17,056 nucleotides of DNA from an uncultured Fusobacterium sp. (lineage in GTDB: Bacteria > Fusobacteriota > Fusobacteriia > Fusobacteriales > Fusobacteriaceae), in the NCBI RefSeq assembly GCF_905200055.1, contig NZ_CAJKIS010000049.1:1-17056 (forward strand). The letters are read 5' to 3'. A model generated the notes under the pieces. It was not told the origin of the DNA. It did not search any database and was given only the letters and a program-made list of their open reading frames with translations. Every line of letters starts with the position of its first letter. Position 1 is the stretch's first letter. The position numbers and the translations under genes are program-made. This document shows positions 13,999 through 17,056 of the stretch, piece by piece.

Positions 13999-15135
13999 CT
14001 AAAATGCTTTCATTTCAACTAATAATCCTTTAAATATTTCAAATCCTAATTCTAAAGATTTTGGATCAAAATCAAATTTCGGGTTGTGAAGAGGATATAT
14101 AAAATTTTTCTCCTCATTTCTTACTCCTAATAGAAACATCAATCCTTTATTACCGTTTTGTAAATAGAATGAAAAATCTTCTGATCCATTTAATCTAGTT
14201 GATTTTATCAATTTTTCTTCTGGAACTACTTTTTCAAGCTTTTTATATAATTCCTCATCATTTATTACTGGTGGGTAGAATGGATTAAATACCATATTTA
14301 TTTTTACTCCAAAAGCAACTTCTAATCCTCTGTTTATATTAGTAACTCTTTCTCTAAATAATTCTATTAAATCTGTATTTAGCATTCTTATTGTTCCTAA
14401 AATATTTACCTTTTCAGGAATAATATTTCTTACCTCTCCAGCTTTAAAACTTCCTATTGTTAAAACTGCTGTTTCTGAAGGCTCTAAATTTCTTGAGATA
14501 ATTGATTGATAAGCTTCAACTAATTTTGCTCCTACTAATATAGAATCTATTCCCTTGTGTGGTTGAGCTCCATGGCACCCTTTTCCAACTATCTCTATAT
14601 CAAAATTTATATTTTGAAAACTTACTGCTCCTACAGTTGTTGCTATTTTTCCCTCTTCTACCTCTGGATTTAAATGTAGTGCAAATATTCCTTCAAATTT
14701 TTTGCTCTTAAAAAATTCTGAATTAGCTACAAATCTTGCTCCACCTTTTCCCTCTTCTCCAGATTGGAAAATTAGCATTACTGACTTTTTCAATTTTTTT
14801 CCACTTTTTAATTCTTCTTTTAGCCATTTAGCAAAGTATAATAGATTTGTTGTATGTCCATCATGTCCACAAGCATGCATCATTCCATCAATTTTTGATT
14901 TATAATCCTTCTCTCCCTCTTCTTGAATAGGTAAAGCATCTATATCAGCTCTAAATCCTATCCAATTATCTTCCTCTCCTTCAAAAATAGCTAGTGTACT
15001 TCTTTCAATTTCAACATATTTTATATCTAAATCTTTTAAAAAATCTCTGATATATTTACTTGTATTATATTCTTGTAAAGCTATCTCTGGCATCTCATGT
15101 AGATCTTTTCTTACTTTATAAAAAAAATTATCCAT
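13999..15135 (-). CDS. M20-family metallo-amidohydrolase (N-acyl-amino-acid/hippurate hydrolase type)
   Basis: 378 residues from the ATG at 15135, chosen because GGGGA lies at proper spacing and the consensus promoter is just upstream. A longer frame to 15219 would run through that promoter and the previous terminator. Family blocks: GFRADIDALPIQE (60-72), MHACGHDGHT (86-95) with Cys89 and His91, FQSGEEGKGGA (123-133) with Glu126/127, LHLNP with His154, GKGCHGAQPHKG (184-195), then GSEDFSFYLQ and LHNPKFDFD. The Cys/His/Glu/His set marks a two-metal amidohydrolase hydrolysing N-acyl amino acids or related amides; exact substrate unknown. No signal peptide, so cytosolic. Single-gene transcription unit with its own promoter and terminator, in keeping with an amino-acid-fermenting organism. 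Confidence 0.93.
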   Translation of the reverse strand: MDNFFYKVRKDLHEMPEIALQEYNTSKYIRDFLKDLDIKYVEIERSTLAIFEGEEDNWIGFRADIDALPIQEEGEKDYKSKIDGMMHACGHDGHTTNLLYFAKWLKEELKSGKKLKKSVMLIFQSGEEGKGGARFVANSEFFKSKKFEGIFALHLNPEVEEGKIATTVGAVSFQNINFDIEIVGKGCHGAQPHKGIDSILVGAKLVEAYQSIISRNLEPSETAVLTIGSFKAGEVRNIIPEKVNILGTIRMLNTDLIELFRERVTNINRGLEVAFGVKINMVFNPFYPPVINDEELYKKLEKVVPEEKLIKSTRLNGSEDFSFYLQNGNKGLMFLLGVRNEEKNFIYPLHNPKFDFDPKSLELGFEIFKGLLVEMKAF

Positions 15136-15169
15136 ATTTATCCCCTTTTTAATATTTTTATATAAAAAA

Positions 15170-15198
15170 ATTATACTATTATACCCTTTATTTGTCAA
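15170..15198 (-). promoter_or_regulatory. Perfect-consensus promoter of the amidohydrolase gene
   Basis: TTGACA (15198-15193), a 17-bp spacer and TATAAT (15175-15170) on the minus strand, an exact sigma-70 consensus. +1 would lie near 15163, about 28 nt before the ATG. Confidence 0.92.
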
Positions 15199-15217
15199 AT
15201 TTAGAATTTTATTCAAC

Positions 15218-15260
15218 AAAAAAAAATACCAATAAAAAATTATTTTCTTATTGGTATTTT
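15218..15260 (-). terminator. Intrinsic terminator of the alcohol dehydrogenase gene
   Basis: Minus-strand AAAATACCAATAA (15260-15248) pairs perfectly with TTATTGGTATTTT (15235-15223) over 13 bp with a 12-nt loop; a long U run follows (15226-15218). Confidence 0.92.
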
Positions 15261-15268
15261 CTTTACTA

Positions 15269-16438
15269 TTATAAAGCTAATTTATATATTTCTATTACAT
15301 CTTCCTTACTTAATTTTTTCATTGATCCTATTCTTCCTCTGAAAGTTGCATTTCCTGCCATCAACTCAAAATTAGAATCATCAATATTTATCTCTCTCAG
15401 ATTAGCTGGACAACCTAATGAAATAAAGAATTCTTGCGTTTTCTCTATTGCTTTCTCTGCTATCTCTCTATCACTTCCACTTAAATTCCAAATATTTTTT
15501 CCATAATCTACAAATCTATGAATATTTTCATCTGATAATACATATTTCATCCAAGCTGGTGTAATTATTCCCAATCCAATTCCATGAGTTATATCATACA
15601 CAGCACTTAATTGATGCTCAATTTGATGAGTTGCCCAATCTGTTGATTCTTTTCCATAATCTACAAGGTCATTTAAAGCTAGAGAACTTGTCCACATAAT
15701 ATTTGCTCTTGCTTCATAGTCTCTTGGATTTTCTATTGCTATTGGAGCATAATGAATTATAGTTTTCAATAATCCTTCTATCACTCTATTTTGTAAAAAT
15801 CCATCTTTTTCCACAGAGAAATATTGTTCAAACAAGTGACTCATTATATCTATTGCACCAGCACAAGTTTGGTACTTACTTACTGAATATGTGTACTCTG
15901 GATCTTCAACTGAAAAAACTGGTTTTAATCTATCATGAGTAAATCCCATCTTCATATTAGTTGCTAAATTTGAAATAACTGCACTTCCATTCATCTCACT
16001 TCCAGTTGCTGCTAATGTAAGTATAGAAGCTACTGGTGTTACATCTTTTATCAATTTATATTTTCTATCAATATAGAAATCTTGCCAGAAATCTCCATCA
16101 TGTTTGCTTTGAAGAGCTATCGCCTTTGAACAATCTATTGTACTTCCTCCACCCATAGCTAAAATTAGATCTATTCCATGTTTTTTACATAGATCAGCTC
16201 CATAATAAACTGTTTCTGTTCTAGGGTTTGGATCTACTCCAGCTACTTCAAAATACTCTATCTCATGTGCTTTTAAAATTTCTATTACTTTATCATAAAT
16301 TCCATTTGATTTTATACTACCCTTTCCATATACAAGTAAAACTTTTTTCCCATACTTTAAAATCTCTGGACCTATCTTTTCTACTTGCCCTTTACCAAAA
16401 AATATCTTTGTAGGAATGTTATACACAAAATTTTTCAT
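15269..16438 (-). CDS. Iron-containing alcohol dehydrogenase (butanol dehydrogenase type)
   Basis: 389 residues, full-length group III (Fe-ADH) enzyme. It interconverts aldehydes and alcohols with NAD(P)H, here most likely as a fermentation end step disposing of reducing equivalents. Seen: nucleotide motif GGGSTIDCSKA (96-106), TLAATGSEMN (141-150), and iron ligands Asp197 and His201 (AIDIMSHLFEQYFS), His271 (THQIEHQLSA) and His285 (ITHGIGLGI). The spacing of the last two, 14 residues, is standard. The overall pattern is closest to BdhA/YqhD-type dehydrogenases, so short-chain aldehydes are likely substrates; coenzyme preference is not certain. AGGAGG precedes the ATG. It is flanked by terminators on both sides, hence monocistronic. 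Confidence 0.95.
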   Translation of the reverse strand: MKNFVYNIPTKIFFGKGQVEKIGPEILKYGKKVLLVYGKGSIKSNGIYDKVIEILKAHEIEYFEVAGVDPNPRTETVYYGADLCKKHGIDLILAMGGGSTIDCSKAIALQSKHDGDFWQDFYIDRKYKLIKDVTPVASILTLAATGSEMNGSAVISNLATNMKMGFTHDRLKPVFSVEDPEYTYSVSKYQTCAGAIDIMSHLFEQYFSVEKDGFLQNRVIEGLLKTIIHYAPIAIENPRDYEARANIMWTSSLALNDLVDYGKESTDWATHQIEHQLSAVYDITHGIGLGIITPAWMKYVLSDENIHRFVDYGKNIWNLSGSDREIAEKAIEKTQEFFISLGCPANLREINIDDSNFELMAGNATFRGRIGSMKKLSKEDVIEIYKLAL

Positions 16439-16470
16439 ACTACTTCCTCCTAAATTATAAGTTATAATTT

Positions 16471-16479
16471 AGTATAACA
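16471..16479 (-). promoter_or_regulatory. Extended -10 promoter of the alcohol dehydrogenase gene
   Basis: TGTTATACT on the minus strand (16479-16471) forms an extended -10 element; no good -35 lies at 16-18 bp, where the preceding terminator sits. The start would be near 16464, leaving a leader of about 26 nt. Confidence 0.5.
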
Positions 16480-16488
16480 TTTATATAT

Positions 16489-16520
16489 AAAAAGGAATAG
16501 AAAATATTTCCTATTCCTTT
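16489..16520 (-). terminator. Intrinsic terminator of the HrgC-like gene
   Basis: Minus-strand AAAGGAATAG (16520-16511) pairs perfectly with CTATTCCTTT (16500-16491) around a 10-nt loop, followed by a short U run. Confidence 0.8.
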
Positions 16521-16546
16521 AATTAAATTTAAAATTTTTTAATTTT

Positions 16547-16834
16547 CTATTCTGTTACCATTTCTTTTTCAATTAAAATCTTTTTAGAATATTCATCTGC
16601 TGGTTCCCAACCATTTTCTAATAATTTTGCTGTATATACTTTATTATAGAAAAATGCCATAACAATATTTGAAGCTCCACAAGTTATAGCTTCTAAAATA
16701 ACCATTATAATTGCCCAAGTAAAATCTCCTCTAAATATAGGAACGAAGAAACCAAAAAAAAGTGTTGTCCAAGAAAATCCAACTAATCCTTTTTTTGTTA
16801 AATTACCTTTTTTTAAACTTAACTCTGTAGCCAT
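16547..16834 (-). CDS. Small HrgC-like membrane protein
   Basis: 95 residues. A short Lys-rich N-terminus is followed by GFSWTTLFFGFFVPIFRGDF (19-38) and two hydrophobic segments (about 18-34 and 40-63). The C-terminus contains LLENGWEPADEYSKK, a soluble acidic tail. The GFSWTTFFFGFFxxLFRGD block followed by two membrane segments and a (L)LExG(Y/W)xPA motif is, as I recall, shared by small proteins annotated HrgC; their function is not established. Two membrane spans with both ends in the cytoplasm fit best. Start ATG has AGGGGG upstream. It has its own consensus-like promoter and terminator and is monocistronic. Confidence 0.82.
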   Translation of the reverse strand: MATELSLKKGNLTKKGLVGFSWTTLFFGFFVPIFRGDFTWAIIMVILEAITCGASNIVMAFFYNKVYTAKLLENGWEPADEYSKKILIEKEMVTE

Positions 16835-16877
16835 AATTTTTCCCCCTATATCTGATTATTAATATCTTCTTACAATG

Positions 16878-16906
16878 AGTATATAATATTTATAATGTAT
16901 TTTCAA
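16878..16906 (-). promoter_or_regulatory. Promoter of the HrgC-like gene
   Basis: TTGAAA (16906-16901), a 17-bp spacer and TATACT (16883-16878) on the minus strand, with +1 near 16871 and a leader of about 37 nt. Confidence 0.82.
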
Positions 16907-17001
16907 CTAATATTATCTTTATTAATATTATGCTTTTCATTTTTTAGTATTCAATACATCTAATTCAATTAATTTTCTTGAAAAGAAAAAAGGACAATCT
17001 T

Positions 17002-17056
17002 TGTAGTGAACCCATTTTCTTAGACACTATATTTTAATTATTGATTAACAAGGATT
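17002..17056 (+). mobile_element. Likely left end of an IS3-family (IS150-group) insertion sequence
   Basis: At 17002 the sequence reads TGTAGTGAACCCATTTTCTT and continues AGACAC. This closely matches the IS150-type terminal repeat as I remember it (TGTACTGCACCCATTTTGTT...), including the terminal TG. The element would extend rightward past the edge, and the AAGGA at 17050-17054 could be the start of a ribosome-binding site for its first ORF. The transposase and the other end are outside the window. From 16911 to 17001, between the HrgC-like promoter and this end, I see no gene or clear signal. Confidence 0.5.

Noticed and set aside
15136..15219. N-terminal extension of the amidohydrolase to the ATG at 15219.
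   Set aside because: It would be encoded across a perfect-consensus promoter and the previous gene's terminator tail, has no ribosome-binding site, and is not part of the family.
15192..15506. Open frame of 104 codons on the plus strand.
   Set aside because: It lies antisense to the alcohol dehydrogenase gene and spans its terminator and the neighbouring promoter; low-complexity AT-rich translation with no ribosome-binding site.
1..17056. CRISPR arrays, tRNA genes, toxin-antitoxin pairs, prophage or biosynthetic clusters.
   Set aside because: No regularly spaced direct repeats, no cloverleaf with conserved TTC loop, and no small paired toxin/antitoxin genes were found; apart from the right edge the content is core chromosomal.

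Overview
The window looks like chromosomal sequence from a low-GC Fusobacteriota species, most likely Fusobacterium. This is inferred from the strongly AT-rich composition and codon use, the bacterial class-A RNase P RNA, and the mix of Gram-negative envelope genes with clostridia-like enzymes. No species call is possible from the sequence alone. Every confident gene is on the minus strand, so transcription runs from high to low coordinates and the account below follows that direction.

Right end (17056 to about 13945): the window edge carries what looks like the left terminal inverted repeat of an IS3-family (IS150-group) insertion sequence. Three single-gene transcription units follow. They are a small HrgC-like membrane protein, an iron-containing alcohol (butanol-type) dehydrogenase, and an M20 amidohydrolase (N-acyl-amino-acid/hippurate type). 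Each ends in a convincing intrinsic terminator. Two have near-consensus -35/-10 promoters and the dehydrogenase has an extended -10.

Middle (13915 to 9400): an envelope and isoprenoid operon, uppS-cdsA-dxr-tmk-rseP. It covers polyprenyl carrier synthesis, CDP-diacylglycerol synthesis, the first committed MEP-pathway step, dTMP kinase and a site-2 protease. Genes are overlapping or tightly spaced except between cdsA and dxr, where a terminator-like hairpin lies so close to dxr that no promoter fits after it.

Next (9350 to 5998): a strong promoter drives an NtrC-type sigma-54 activator with an incomplete receiver domain, followed by a membrane-anchored PpiD/SurA-like peptidyl-prolyl isomerase and a strong terminator. 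The isomerase gene has its Shine-Dalgarno sequence separated from its ATG by a perfect 9-bp hairpin.

Left (5978 to 154): a strong promoter opens a macromolecular-synthesis type operon. It holds a 24-codon leader ORF whose stop overlaps the dnaG start, then dnaG, rpoD, a divergent sigma-70-like paralogue with a histidine-rich insert, a Nif3/YbgI metal protein, a degenerate TPM-domain membrane protein and rnpB. No rpsU precedes dnaG. A new promoter just beyond rnpB points out of the window.

Most genes are housekeeping. The parts most worth a second look are the sigma-like paralogue fixed next to rpoD, the dnaG leader ORF, and the two RNA structures that may control translation of the PPIase and transcription of dxr.
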